Source: Chitinophagaceae bacterium
GTDB taxonomy: Bacteria; Bacteroidota; Bacteroidia; Chitinophagales; Chitinophagaceae
Assembly (NCBI GenBank): GCA_023229465.1
Contig: JALNZE010000016.1
Location: forward strand, 13,419-77,418
Direction: 5' to 3'
Length of the DNA: 64,000 bases
Under the pieces are notes generated by a model. That model had not been told where the DNA came from, did no database searches, and worked only from the letters and a program-made list of their open reading frames with translations. Positions 1 through 8,023 of this stretch are shown here, in pieces (within the stretch, counting starts at the first letter, position 1; each line of letters starts with the position of its first letter). The position numbers were made by a program, and so were the translations under genes.

Positions 1-52
1 CTGTTCTTCTTATAATAAGAAAGAAAATTTTCTATTTCTATTGATACGATAA

Positions 53-265
53 TCATTGTTGCGTAGGTTTTAACTTGAAACTTACCTCCGCATCAATAAG
101 GTCTGTTAGCTTACGTTCGACGTTGCGGTTGCGTCCGGTGTTATACTCCAGGTAAACCTCACTCAAAAGCTCTTTGATGATCGTATATTGTTGCAGGTCT
201 TTTTCTTTTATTCCCTTCAACATCATTTCGATCTGGCGCATTACGTCAGAGTTCTTGATTGCCAT
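53..265 (-). CDS. Small Dnd-operon-associated protein
   Basis: This is a 70-residue protein if the ATG at 265 is used; an ORF extension to 295 would only deepen the overlap with the helicase gene. It overlaps the 3' end of the helicase by 20 bases, so it is translationally coupled as the last visible gene of the dnd operon. The sequence is helical and charged, with no membrane segment or metal motif. Very short proteins are known companions of DNA-modification operons, and I place it there by position. No biochemical function can be read from the sequence. Confidence 0.65.
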   Translation of the reverse strand: MAIKNSDVMRQIEMMLKGIKEKDLQQYTIIKELLSEVYLEYNTGRNRNVERKLTDLIDAEVSFKLKPTQQ

Positions 266-2456
266 AAGTTGAAATTTCAGATGAGAAAATATCAATTTTA
301 TATTGTTCTGCTATTGCTTCCAGGGTTTTGAGAGCCTGGTATTTGTTAATAGACATGGACGCAAACTCGTACACTCTTCTTAATTCAGCCGCCAATATGC
401 TTTTCTCCATCGAAATACTCTCATCAAACAAACGGCTGGAAATATCCGGCACAACAATCATGTCGTAGATATAAGCAAACTTCTTTTGTGGATGTGTCCG
501 CAATATCCGGCCCCTTCGCTGAATAAATTGTCGTGGGTTACTGGTGCTTGCACAGAAAATAGCCACCTCCGTTCTTTTTACATCAACGCCTTCATCCAGG
601 CATTTCATAGCGGTTAAAACTGCGATCTCTCCCTCAGAGAATCTTTGAAGAATTTCCTTTCTGTTTTTGGTAGTTCCTATGAATTGATGCTGCGCTAAAT
701 GATATTCGTTCGAGATCACCGATGCATATTCATTGATAAGGCGCTCATCGTCCTCATCTGCTGTACTTGATATTCCTTCCGGAACATATACCAACGTATA
801 TTTCAATTCTGCTTTCTGTGCAAGTAATTCGTCCAGGCAAATCCTGAGCGTGTTTAGTTTATTTTCTGCTTTGTGAATGATTCGTCTACGCTTTAAAAGC
901 AGTGAAGTAACTACGGGGTTATCCTGAAAGCCACCGCTTGCCCCATTAAAATATTTCAGGAGCTTCCTGGAAATTTCTTTGTATTCATGCAATTCTTCAT
1001 CTGTCAACGAGACAATCTTGGGATAATAATAGTATTTACACAGGAATTCCTGTTCAATGGCTTCCTGCATCGTTAATTGAAAAGTCGGAGCTTCAGTAGC
1101 ATTAAAAAACTGCAATATTGCTTTAGTACCTTCTGGGTCAAAATGCCGCTCCGGTGTTGCCGACAACCCGATTCTTCTGGCAAATTTTTCCGGAAAGTGA
1201 CTTTGAGATCTTTGGGTTCCCAGGTTATGCGCCTCATCTGCTATAAAAATGGTATCTGTATCCAGCCTGCCGATGACAGCCTGGAATTTTTCCATATTAA
1301 ATGTCTGATACGTGGTAATCAGGCAATAGCTATGATTTCCAAAGCTGCTCTTGTTAATTTCCTGTAGGATTTTTGCAACCCAATCCTTGCTTCTGCTATT
1401 GGCAAGAATAACATTCGTAAATCCAAACGCTTCGCAATCTTCCAGCCACTGATCTGCAAGGGAAAGGGTAGGAACCAGTATCAACACCCGATACCGGTTT
1501 TCTTTTTGGTATAGCGTTAAAACACAATTGAGTGATGTAATTGTTTTACCGGTACCGGTCGCCATTTCAAAAAAACCAATACAACCAGCTTTAAACCAAT
1601 TTTCACACGCCTCGTCTTGATAGCGGTGTGGTGTTTTTCCTTTCGGAAAATGTGGCTTATTACTTGGACCCAGGTTTTCCCGCAACAACTCCATTTTCAA
1701 TTTAAAAGAATTTGAAGTTGGTGTTTCAAATGAGCCGATGAGTTCACGTTCTTCTTCCAATAGATAATCCAGGTCTTGTACCGGAAAATGTTCAATCAGG
1801 GCTGTTTTAATTTTATCAATAGGCACACTTCGAACAGCCGGATAAGAACCAGACCATATTTTTCCAAATAATGAACTAAAATAAGATAACCGGCTATTCT
1901 CCATCTTCTCATTTGTCCACGATACGTAACAACTCAGAGACTCAACATTCCAGAACATGGCTGAGTTGGAAAAATTAGCGGAGCCGTTAAACGCTACACG
2001 ATCTCCTTGTGAGTCCGAAAATATTCCGAATTTATGATGTACAATACCCTGTGAATGGTGGGCCGGAACAATCGCCATAATTTCCAGTTTTTGGGTTGCA
2101 ACAAGCCATGAAATACAATTAAAAAAATGTTTGTCGAACCCCGAAAGTGTTTTCTCAAGCCTGACAATATCATCGATGATATTTTGTTCTATTAATTCAT
2201 CCGGAGAGGCCACCAACCCCTTTTCTATAGCATCTTTATCCTGTTGCGATAAAACATCATTGATGATCATTCTCATTTTGCCCCCCCTTTTAATAAAGTA
2301 GGCAAAACCGATTGACAGGGCCCTAAAACCACTGCTGCTGAAAAACCCAAGGGCCAAGTCGAAGGAATTACTCTCTATCAGTCCATCCAAAAAAAACTCC
2401 GCCGGTTCATCCTCACCGGATGAATACACAGTTTTGAAGTTAGTTTCTTTAAGCAT
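246..2456 (-). CDS. PLD-nuclease/superfamily 2 helicase, putative Dnd-linked restriction enzyme
   Basis: The 736-residue protein has two parts. Residues 1-200 form a phospholipase D-type nuclease domain: H140-H-K142 with D148, then G158-S-A-N161, an HKD half-site. Residues 270-700 form an SF2 helicase: Walker A MATGTGKT at 298-305, DEAH at 407-410, SAT at 432-434 and the arginine-finger motif QRRGR at 646-650. A single HKD motif suggests the nuclease works as a dimer. It starts one base after the dndE stop, so it belongs to the same transcript. By context and architecture it is the likely effector that cleaves or clears DNA lacking phosphorothioate; this is inference, since Dnd systems more often use DndFGH. 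It could also be a defence gene merely co-transcribed with dnd. Confidence 0.85.
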   Translation of the reverse strand: MLKETNFKTVYSSGEDEPAEFFLDGLIESNSFDLALGFFSSSGFRALSIGFAYFIKRGGKMRMIINDVLSQQDKDAIEKGLVASPDELIEQNIIDDIVRLEKTLSGFDKHFFNCISWLVATQKLEIMAIVPAHHSQGIVHHKFGIFSDSQGDRVAFNGSANFSNSAMFWNVESLSCYVSWTNEKMENSRLSYFSSLFGKIWSGSYPAVRSVPIDKIKTALIEHFPVQDLDYLLEEERELIGSFETPTSNSFKLKMELLRENLGPSNKPHFPKGKTPHRYQDEACENWFKAGCIGFFEMATGTGKTITSLNCVLTLYQKENRYRVLILVPTLSLADQWLEDCEAFGFTNVILANSRSKDWVAKILQEINKSSFGNHSYCLITTYQTFNMEKFQAVIGRLDTDTIFIADEAHNLGTQRSQSHFPEKFARRIGLSATPERHFDPEGTKAILQFFNATEAPTFQLTMQEAIEQEFLCKYYYYPKIVSLTDEELHEYKEISRKLLKYFNGASGGFQDNPVVTSLLLKRRRIIHKAENKLNTLRICLDELLAQKAELKYTLVYVPEGISSTADEDDERLINEYASVISNEYHLAQHQFIGTTKNRKEILQRFSEGEIAVLTAMKCLDEGVDVKRTEVAIFCASTSNPRQFIQRRGRILRTHPQKKFAYIYDMIVVPDISSRLFDESISMEKSILAAELRRVYEFASMSINKYQALKTLEAIAEQYKIDIFSSEISTYGNQEL

Positions 2457-2457
2457 G

Positions 2458-2853
2458 TTAGTTTAAGCCTCTTAAGCCACGTTCAATCTTTGATATCAGA
2501 AAATCCGAACCATTAATGTTGTCGTTTCTTTTTATTTCGTTGGCAATCAACTGCAGTCCGTCATCAATATGCATTTTCACATACCGGGCAATATCTTTAT
2601 CTGTTTTATACAACTGGTAATGAACACAGACCATCGCGATATAAATATCAGCATGATCCCCGAACAATACTTTACTGCTGTATTCCTTACCCTGCGAATC
2701 TTCGATTTGCAAAAGATCCAATTGCCTTTCACTGGCCATAGAATATGTAAATGCGATCCTGGCAATAACGTTCTCAGCACCTAATTGAAGCCTGCTGGTC
2801 AATTGCGTCACTAAATCCTTATTTGCTTTTGATGTCTTAATTCCCGTAAACAT
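2458..2853 (-). CDS. dndE: DndE, DNA phosphorothioation protein
   Basis: The 131-residue protein matches DndE in length, in its basic helical N-terminus (residues 1-40) and in the GKEY segment in the middle. DndE binds nicked double-stranded DNA and works with DndC and DndD to place sulfur on the DNA backbone. The start at 2853 lies 17 bases inside dndD, and the stop is followed one base later by the helicase start, so the three genes are translationally coupled. No alternative family fits this position and pattern as well. Confidence 0.88.
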   Translation of the reverse strand: MFTGIKTSKANKDLVTQLTSRLQLGAENVIARIAFTYSMASERQLDLLQIEDSQGKEYSSKVLFGDHADIYIAMVCVHYQLYKTDKDIARYVKMHIDDGLQLIANEIKRNDNINGSDFLISKIERGLRGLN

Positions 2854-4987
2854 GCTGGATTGTATTATTATAGGTTTCGTAAAGTTTTGCAGGGTTTACT
2901 GATTCAAAACCTGATTCATATTGTGCTTTTTGTTTGATAAGGTAGCAGTCAGTAACTTTAGGATATAATAATTGAAACTCTGATTCATTGAGTTCTTTCT
3001 CCAATAATGGGAACAAAATTACTTGTGAAGAAACGTTAGGATAGAAATCTTCAATTATATTCCTTGCATGCTCTTTGTCAAATTTTTGTAGAGGGCTATC
3101 AATAAAAACAGGAAACCTTATATTGGATTCTTCTACTAATGCTTTAAGGAGTGCTGTTGCATATAACTGCTGTTCTCCCTTTGAAAGACTGTCTTTGTCT
3201 ATTTGCCGTTGATCGGCATCATACAGTTCAATATCAATCATGTCCCCTTCAATCAATACCTTAACTTTTTGAACGAAGTTCTGCTTATGCATAAGAACAT
3301 GCAGTTCCTGTAATATCTTTTCCTCCAGTGAATGCTTCTTTTGATTTTTGAGTTTATAAATAAAGGTTTCCAGTTCGCCGATTAATCTTGCAGCAACTTC
3401 ATCTTTGGCCTTATCTATATCTTCGACTTTAACTCTTTTACTTAATTCTGAAACCTGCAGAGACAGGTTATTCTGCTCATTCTGCAATGAAATGATTTTT
3501 GCTTTTATATCAATACATTCTGCTTCTTGTTTTTTTATTTCAGTATCCAATTGATTTTTATTTGTCCTGATCACTTTTATTACCGGATCATTTTCTTTAG
3601 ATTCTCCGTCAAACAGTTTCCTATTTATGATAGCAACAGAAGTTTGTTGTTTTTTGAGTTCCGCAGTTAGGGCCTTAAAATTTTTACTGAAAGCATTTTG
3701 TAAATTATCATATACCGCTAAAAACCGGTTTTCCTGTTCACTGGTAAAATCAAGCAATGGTTTGGGAACAATTACACCTTGCGGCAGCAATGTATTTTCA
3801 ATAAGTAAAAAAAGCTCCTCCCGCTTACGGTCACCTGAAATAAGACCTTCAACCGTGATTGCTTTTTTAAGCGCATTCGCTTTTCTTTTAAGCAGCGACA
3901 CATTATTTTTTTTATCCTTTTGCTCCTGTTCTGTTTCAATCTGATTCCTGATAGATTCCATCTTTGAGGCCACCAGCGCAAGTGGGGCCAATTCCATCAT
4001 TTCCTTCATGCGGTTTTTAAGGCGCAAGCTTTCTTCCTGCAAATGCTCTTTCATTTGCCTGAAATCTTTCAATTCCTCTACAGTAATGGACGAACCTTCC
4101 CTAATTAATTGTTCCTGAAATTTATCAGAAGCAAATCTTTTTAATATTAATTCTTCTTCCTTCTCATGGACAATAGAACTATGGTGTTCAATCATTTTAC
4201 TGTTCTGACCGAACAACTTGCCGAGCTTTTCCAGTTTTTCCCTGTCCGCCGCAGAAGAATTCTTTTTGCTTAGACGTAACCGTAAATTCTCCAGGTCGCC
4301 TTTAAGATCCAGATATTTTTTTATACCTAAAACTTCTCCATAAGCTTTACCTAAACTGCGCCTGTCTTCAATACTGCGGATTTCTGCTAATTCAACTATC
4401 TTCTCGGCATCAAAAAAGAAAAACTTAGCGATTTCTTTACGCAGGATAAAATCATTGATAAATATTTCAGGACCGACTTCCTTTGTCAACTCATTAGGCT
4501 GTCCATCAATATATACGGCTAAAGTCTCGGTTTGTGATTTGACATTGTAGGTACGAATTAGTTCAAGGTCATTACAGGGAATTGCAGGGATAAATATTTT
4601 TTTGAAACGAATGCTTACAGAAAATGAATATAGGTTTTGATGTCTTTGCCGAAGCCCTTGCCTTTCTGCTTCATCTGACGAACCCAATTTTGTTTCAATT
4701 AATTTGGATTCGGTCTCAGATTCATCAAGTGTAATACGATTAATTAATCGGTTGCAATAATTCTTATAACCTCCGCATTCGTAAATTTCTTTTTTATATC
4801 GCTCATCAACATCTGACATTAATTTTCCATAAAGACACCATACCAATGATGTGAGCAATGAGGTTTTACCAAAACCATTATTGCCAGTAATAATTGATAC
4901 ATTTTTACCAGGACTAATCGAAAGGTCAATTGTATTACTTCCTTTATATACTTTAAAATTATTCAGACTTATTCTGTCAATATACAT
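2837..4987 (-). CDS. dndD: DndD, SMC/RecN-like ATPase of DNA phosphorothioation
   Basis: The 716-residue protein has an ABC/SMC layout. The N-terminal Walker A is at 35-42 (GNNGFGKT), a long coiled-coil middle runs from roughly 190 to 560, and the C-terminal lobe carries the signature LSKGEQQ at 601-607 and Walker B ending FID at 628-630. I see no CxxC zinc hook at the coiled-coil tip, only a lone cysteine there. DndD provides the ATPase that is thought to open or nick DNA during sulfur insertion. It lies seven bases after dndC and overlaps dndE by 17 bases. Confidence 0.93.
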   Translation of the reverse strand: MYIDRISLNNFKVYKGSNTIDLSISPGKNVSIITGNNGFGKTSLLTSLVWCLYGKLMSDVDERYKKEIYECGGYKNYCNRLINRITLDESETESKLIETKLGSSDEAERQGLRQRHQNLYSFSVSIRFKKIFIPAIPCNDLELIRTYNVKSQTETLAVYIDGQPNELTKEVGPEIFINDFILRKEIAKFFFFDAEKIVELAEIRSIEDRRSLGKAYGEVLGIKKYLDLKGDLENLRLRLSKKNSSAADREKLEKLGKLFGQNSKMIEHHSSIVHEKEEELILKRFASDKFQEQLIREGSSITVEELKDFRQMKEHLQEESLRLKNRMKEMMELAPLALVASKMESIRNQIETEQEQKDKKNNVSLLKRKANALKKAITVEGLISGDRKREELFLLIENTLLPQGVIVPKPLLDFTSEQENRFLAVYDNLQNAFSKNFKALTAELKKQQTSVAIINRKLFDGESKENDPVIKVIRTNKNQLDTEIKKQEAECIDIKAKIISLQNEQNNLSLQVSELSKRVKVEDIDKAKDEVAARLIGELETFIYKLKNQKKHSLEEKILQELHVLMHKQNFVQKVKVLIEGDMIDIELYDADQRQIDKDSLSKGEQQLYATALLKALVEESNIRFPVFIDSPLQKFDKEHARNIIEDFYPNVSSQVILFPLLEKELNESEFQLLYPKVTDCYLIKQKAQYESGFESVNPAKLYETYNNTIQHVYGN

Positions 4988-4994
4988 AAGAGCA

Positions 4995-6284
4995 TTACTT
5001 TTTAATAAATCTTTCTAAATGAGTTTCTATATCTGTCATTCTATAATTGTTGACTAATATGAATTTTGATTTTTGTAATTCAAGTAGTTCATTGATCAAT
5101 CCATAATCTTTTTCGTCGCATACCTCGTTTAATATTTCGCTTTCGATATTTTTTTGCAGAGCAAAATCATCCTCCTGCAAATCGGTTCCATATACTTTAT
5201 TATAAATATTGGCAACGCTATACTTAAAATTAGAATCTCTATGCCATGTCACCTGAATAGCAACGAGTTCCTGATAGTTAATCAGCATCATTTCCGGCTC
5301 TTGTTCACGAATTTCCTTTTGCGCCTGAAGAAGTTTCTCAAGCATAAATGCTCTTCTCTCATGCGTATAGGGACCAACGCCTTCTTGGTCATTTCGCCGT
5401 TTGGGTTCCCGCCAGGTATGATCATTTCTATTATCGGCAAGCATGTCCCTGAATTCTACCATTGGCTCCATCCATTCTTCTCCATTATCAATTAAAGCCT
5501 GCATGGATTTATCTTTTTTTACTACTGTACACACCCAACACCCGAAGCGGCTATTACCACAGGAAGGTGTTGATATATCAGTGATCAAAGGGCAATCGCC
5601 TCCCGTTGCATTATTATAGATGGTTACAAGATTTCTGTTTGATGCCCCCCAGGGAGACGGCACCTGTAAAAGATATTGCCATACCTCCTCTGTAATTACT
5701 TCTGTTATAGGGGCATATACAAATGCATTAGGTAACGGATGTTTCCGAAGTCTGCTATTTTCAACCTGACTCTTATTTTTCTCAATGCTTTGTGCTCTGG
5801 CTGTGCTTTCATCTTTGCGGGTACCTAATAAAATAATGGCATGCCCTATTTCGCTTATAGTTGTTTTTATAAATTCTGATGTAGGATTGATCTTTAACCG
5901 TTCTGTACACCAGCGAAAGGTATTATTAGGAGCAGGATATCCCTTTCCTAAAAGGTTGACCCAAAAAGTATCTTCAAGCCTTGGGGTAGTTTTCTTTACA
6001 TATATAGGCATCCCCTGTTCCATTGCGGCTTTTTCAATAAGCTGTAATACCCTATCTGTATATTGAATGATCTTTGGGTTTTCAACTAAGGTATTATTGC
6101 ATACAACATAAATCGGGCGCTGCCGCAAGCCTTGTAATTCTTCTTTCAAAGCATACCAAACCAGTTGCAGAAGCATCGTTGAATCTTTACCACCGCTAAA
6201 ACCAATGATCCAGGGAATATTCCCGTCATCTTCCTGATACTGGGCCAATATCTCCTTTTCCAGTTCCTGTCTGCTATAAGCCAT
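4995..6284 (-). CDS. dndC: DndC, PAPS-reductase-like sulfur transferase
   Basis: The 429-residue protein opens with the PP-loop ATP-pyrophosphatase motif SGGKDST at residues 30-36. Four cysteines at 231, 242, 249 and 252 are spaced as expected for the 4Fe-4S cluster of DndC, and Cys126 is a further candidate active residue. DndC activates and transfers sulfur, normally delivered by the cysteine desulfurase DndA or a housekeeping IscS, to DNA. No desulfurase gene is in the window, so a chromosomal IscS is the likely donor. It is the first gene of the operon; dndB, the usual first gene and repressor, is absent. It is somewhat shorter than many DndC proteins, without loss of visible motifs. Confidence 0.93.
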   Translation of the reverse strand: MAYSRQELEKEILAQYQEDDGNIPWIIGFSGGKDSTMLLQLVWYALKEELQGLRQRPIYVVCNNTLVENPKIIQYTDRVLQLIEKAAMEQGMPIYVKKTTPRLEDTFWVNLLGKGYPAPNNTFRWCTERLKINPTSEFIKTTISEIGHAIILLGTRKDESTARAQSIEKNKSQVENSRLRKHPLPNAFVYAPITEVITEEVWQYLLQVPSPWGASNRNLVTIYNNATGGDCPLITDISTPSCGNSRFGCWVCTVVKKDKSMQALIDNGEEWMEPMVEFRDMLADNRNDHTWREPKRRNDQEGVGPYTHERRAFMLEKLLQAQKEIREQEPEMMLINYQELVAIQVTWHRDSNFKYSVANIYNKVYGTDLQEDDFALQKNIESEILNEVCDEKDYGLINELLELQKSKFILVNNYRMTDIETHLERFIKK

Positions 6285-6396
6285 ATTTGGTCAATTTTTG
6301 ATAAAGATAAAACGCTAAATGCCAGTTTGGGGGTATAACTTGGCACAAATGTGAATTTAGGATCGAATCAATCTAATATTTAAATATATAATATTT

Positions 6397-6414
6397 ACCT
6401 TGATACTTCAAGGT
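6397..6414. promoter_or_regulatory. Inverted repeat in the dndC / orf6511 divergent promoter region
   Basis: ACCTTGA-TACT-TCAAGGT is a perfect 7-base inverted repeat lying 113 bases upstream of dndC and 97 bases upstream of the divergent gene at 6511. The surrounding 226 bases are very AT-rich, as expected for a promoter region. Its half-site resembles the CCTTGAGG part of the repeat in front of the integrase. A regulator-binding role is inference. Confidence 0.35.
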
Positions 6415-6510
6415 TGATAAGCATTATTATTAAAAAATAACCTAAATAATTGATTATTAATCAATAAGACAGCTAATTTTATTCAGTTTGTTCGTCAAAA
6501 TTAAGCTTAT

Positions 6511-6909
6511 ATGGATCCTATTTTAGGTTATTTTATCTTCCAAAACATGGGTGATGGCTGCATTGCGTCAAAATACTGTCACCGCCATTTACATAGTTCC
6601 CATCCTGAGACCATGAAGCGGTTATTAGCAACTCCCGATGAGCGGGAAGAAAACTTGCAGAACCATCAGACAGAGAGAAATGAATTCATTAGACGTTTCC
6701 GAACTACCTGGATAGAGAATCTAGATGCAGAAAATTCGGAAATCTCCACTGTAGTTATTACTGCAAAGGTTAGTTTTCCCGGAATTTTTCGGTTACAATG
6801 GAATGATTTTGAAAATGAACCTGTATTTTTTGGTGAGGGCATGATTCACAAAGGAATCTTGATTGGAAGTTATTGGGATGAAGATATTAATAACCAATTC
6901 AGTTTATAA
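6511..6909 (+). CDS. Hypothetical protein, divergent from the dnd operon
   Basis: This 132-residue protein is not one I recognise. It begins MDPILGYFIF, contains a histidine/cysteine-rich stretch at 22-32 and a charged helical middle, and ends in a region that looks like beta strands (about 80-130). There is no signal peptide, membrane segment or nuclease motif. It is one of the few plus-strand genes of the element and shares a 226-base intergenic region with dndC, so it could be co-controlled with it. Codon use looks like a real gene rather than a shadow, and no competing ORF covers it. Confidence 0.6.
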   Translation: MDPILGYFIFQNMGDGCIASKYCHRHLHSSHPETMKRLLATPDEREENLQNHQTERNEFIRRFRTTWIENLDAENSEISTVVITAKVSFPGIFRLQWNDFENEPVFFGEGMIHKGILIGSYWDEDINNQFSL

Positions 6910-6947
6910 ATACGTTTGCAAAGTGCAATTAAAAACAGAACGCAGAA

Positions 6948-7091
6948 GTGAGTGACACAACAGACGATGCCCCCGCTTACAAAAGCTGGGCAGACTATGA
7001 AAAACTAAAGCCCAAAACAAATAAATACTACAAAAGAAAACAAAAAACCGGCAATCCCTCGAGGCGGGACACCGGTCTGTGGCCCGTATGA
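6948..7091 (+). CDS. Possible 47-residue ORF with GTG start
   Basis: An open frame runs from GTG at 6948 to TGA at 7089-7091, preceded by an in-frame TAA 18 bases upstream. The product would be acidic at the start (SDTTDDAPAY) and basic in the middle (KYYKRKQKTG). There is no clear ribosome binding site and I recognise no family. It may be a genuine small gene, the 3' remnant of a lost one, or chance. The rest of 6910-7113 shows nothing else convincing. Confidence 0.2.
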   Translation: MSDTTDDAPAYKSWADYEKLKPKTNKYYKRKQKTGNPSRRDTGLWPV

Positions 7092-7113
7092 TAGAGTCGT
7101 GAGTTTACCTTTT

Positions 7114-7896
7114 TTAAGACACCTTACGGCTACGCTGCTGCTGTTGCCCCTGTCCCGGTTCCTGCCCTTGCGAAGCGATGATCTGTTTGGTGGTGTCCGG
7201 TAAATTTTTACCCTGCGTGGTATCTCCTACTATCTTTAACTGGTTATTAGAAAGGCTTACTTTCTGCCCTTCCGCATTATATACACTGATCGTTCCCAGA
7301 TGTGGGGTGGCTTCAATAAACATGCGCTCCTTATTGGCACCCTGCTTCAGTGTTACCACGGCACGTTCCCCGTTTTTAAGTGCTTGCATTAATGCGTCTT
7401 TTTCTGCAGCATTCATGTTCTGCACCGGCAGTTTACCTACCTCTTCGGTAAGGTTGAACTTGTTGTTGTTATTATAGGTAGTGCGTACCAGGTTATTGTC
7501 CCGTTCATCTTTGGCGGTAAAATCAATCCTGCGCCAAAGCTGCACATCACGGCCATCTTTACGGAATTCAGCGTACACGCTTCTTCCTTCCAGCATGTTT
7601 TTCATCTGCTGGATATTATATCCCTGTTGTTTATACAGGAAAAAATCGTGGGTGAGTGGTTCCTGTCCTTTTTTTGTCAGCGTGGCAGCTACGTTATTTA
7701 AGAAATAATACTCCCCGCCGTTCTGTGCAAATTTGAAAGCGAACAGCATGGCTTCGTCCTTACCCTCCAGGTTGGCTTTGAGAACAAAATCGGGTTTGCC
7801 CAGTTCCATTGCTGCTTTGAGCGGCTTGTCAAAAACGCCTTCGAATCCCAGTTTAGTAAGGGAATCGGTTAAATACTGATAGTTTTTTAGTTCCAT
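7114..7896 (-). CDS. Hypothetical protein of Bacteroidota mobile elements
   Basis: The 260-residue soluble protein has no signal peptide. The N-terminal 130 residues look like a folded alpha/beta domain; the C-terminal 60 residues become low-complexity and glutamine-rich (GQEPGQGQQQQRSRK). Proteins of this type are common next to mobilisation genes in this phylum, but I know no established function. It lies about 130 bases downstream of the coupling-protein gene on the same strand, so it may belong to the mob transcript. Base composition is higher in G+C than the dnd genes on its other side, suggesting the two modules have different histories. Confidence 0.7.
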   Translation of the reverse strand: MELKNYQYLTDSLTKLGFEGVFDKPLKAAMELGKPDFVLKANLEGKDEAMLFAFKFAQNGGEYYFLNNVAATLTKKGQEPLTHDFFLYKQQGYNIQQMKNMLEGRSVYAEFRKDGRDVQLWRRIDFTAKDERDNNLVRTTYNNNNKFNLTEEVGKLPVQNMNAAEKDALMQALKNGERAVVTLKQGANKERMFIEATPHLGTISVYNAEGQKVSLSNNQLKIVGDTTQGKNLPDTTKQIIASQGQEPGQGQQQQRSRKVS

Positions 7897-8023
7897 AAGA
7901 TTTGTTTTAACATTATAAAATAAATTCTCTTCCCATTGTTTTAGTTACCGGTTTACTATTGTAAAGATGTGGCGGTGAAAAACCAATGTTTCCAAGTGGA
8001 CTTCCAAGTCAGTAAAAATTTTT

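Noticed and set aside
1..52. AT-rich hairpin TTCTTAT/ATAAGAA as terminator of the dnd operon
   Set aside because: All pairs but two are A-T and the T-run is weak; the operon may continue beyond the window edge.
1077..1367. Plus-strand frame inside the helicase gene
   Set aside because: It is antisense to a clearly coding helicase region and shows no family pattern.
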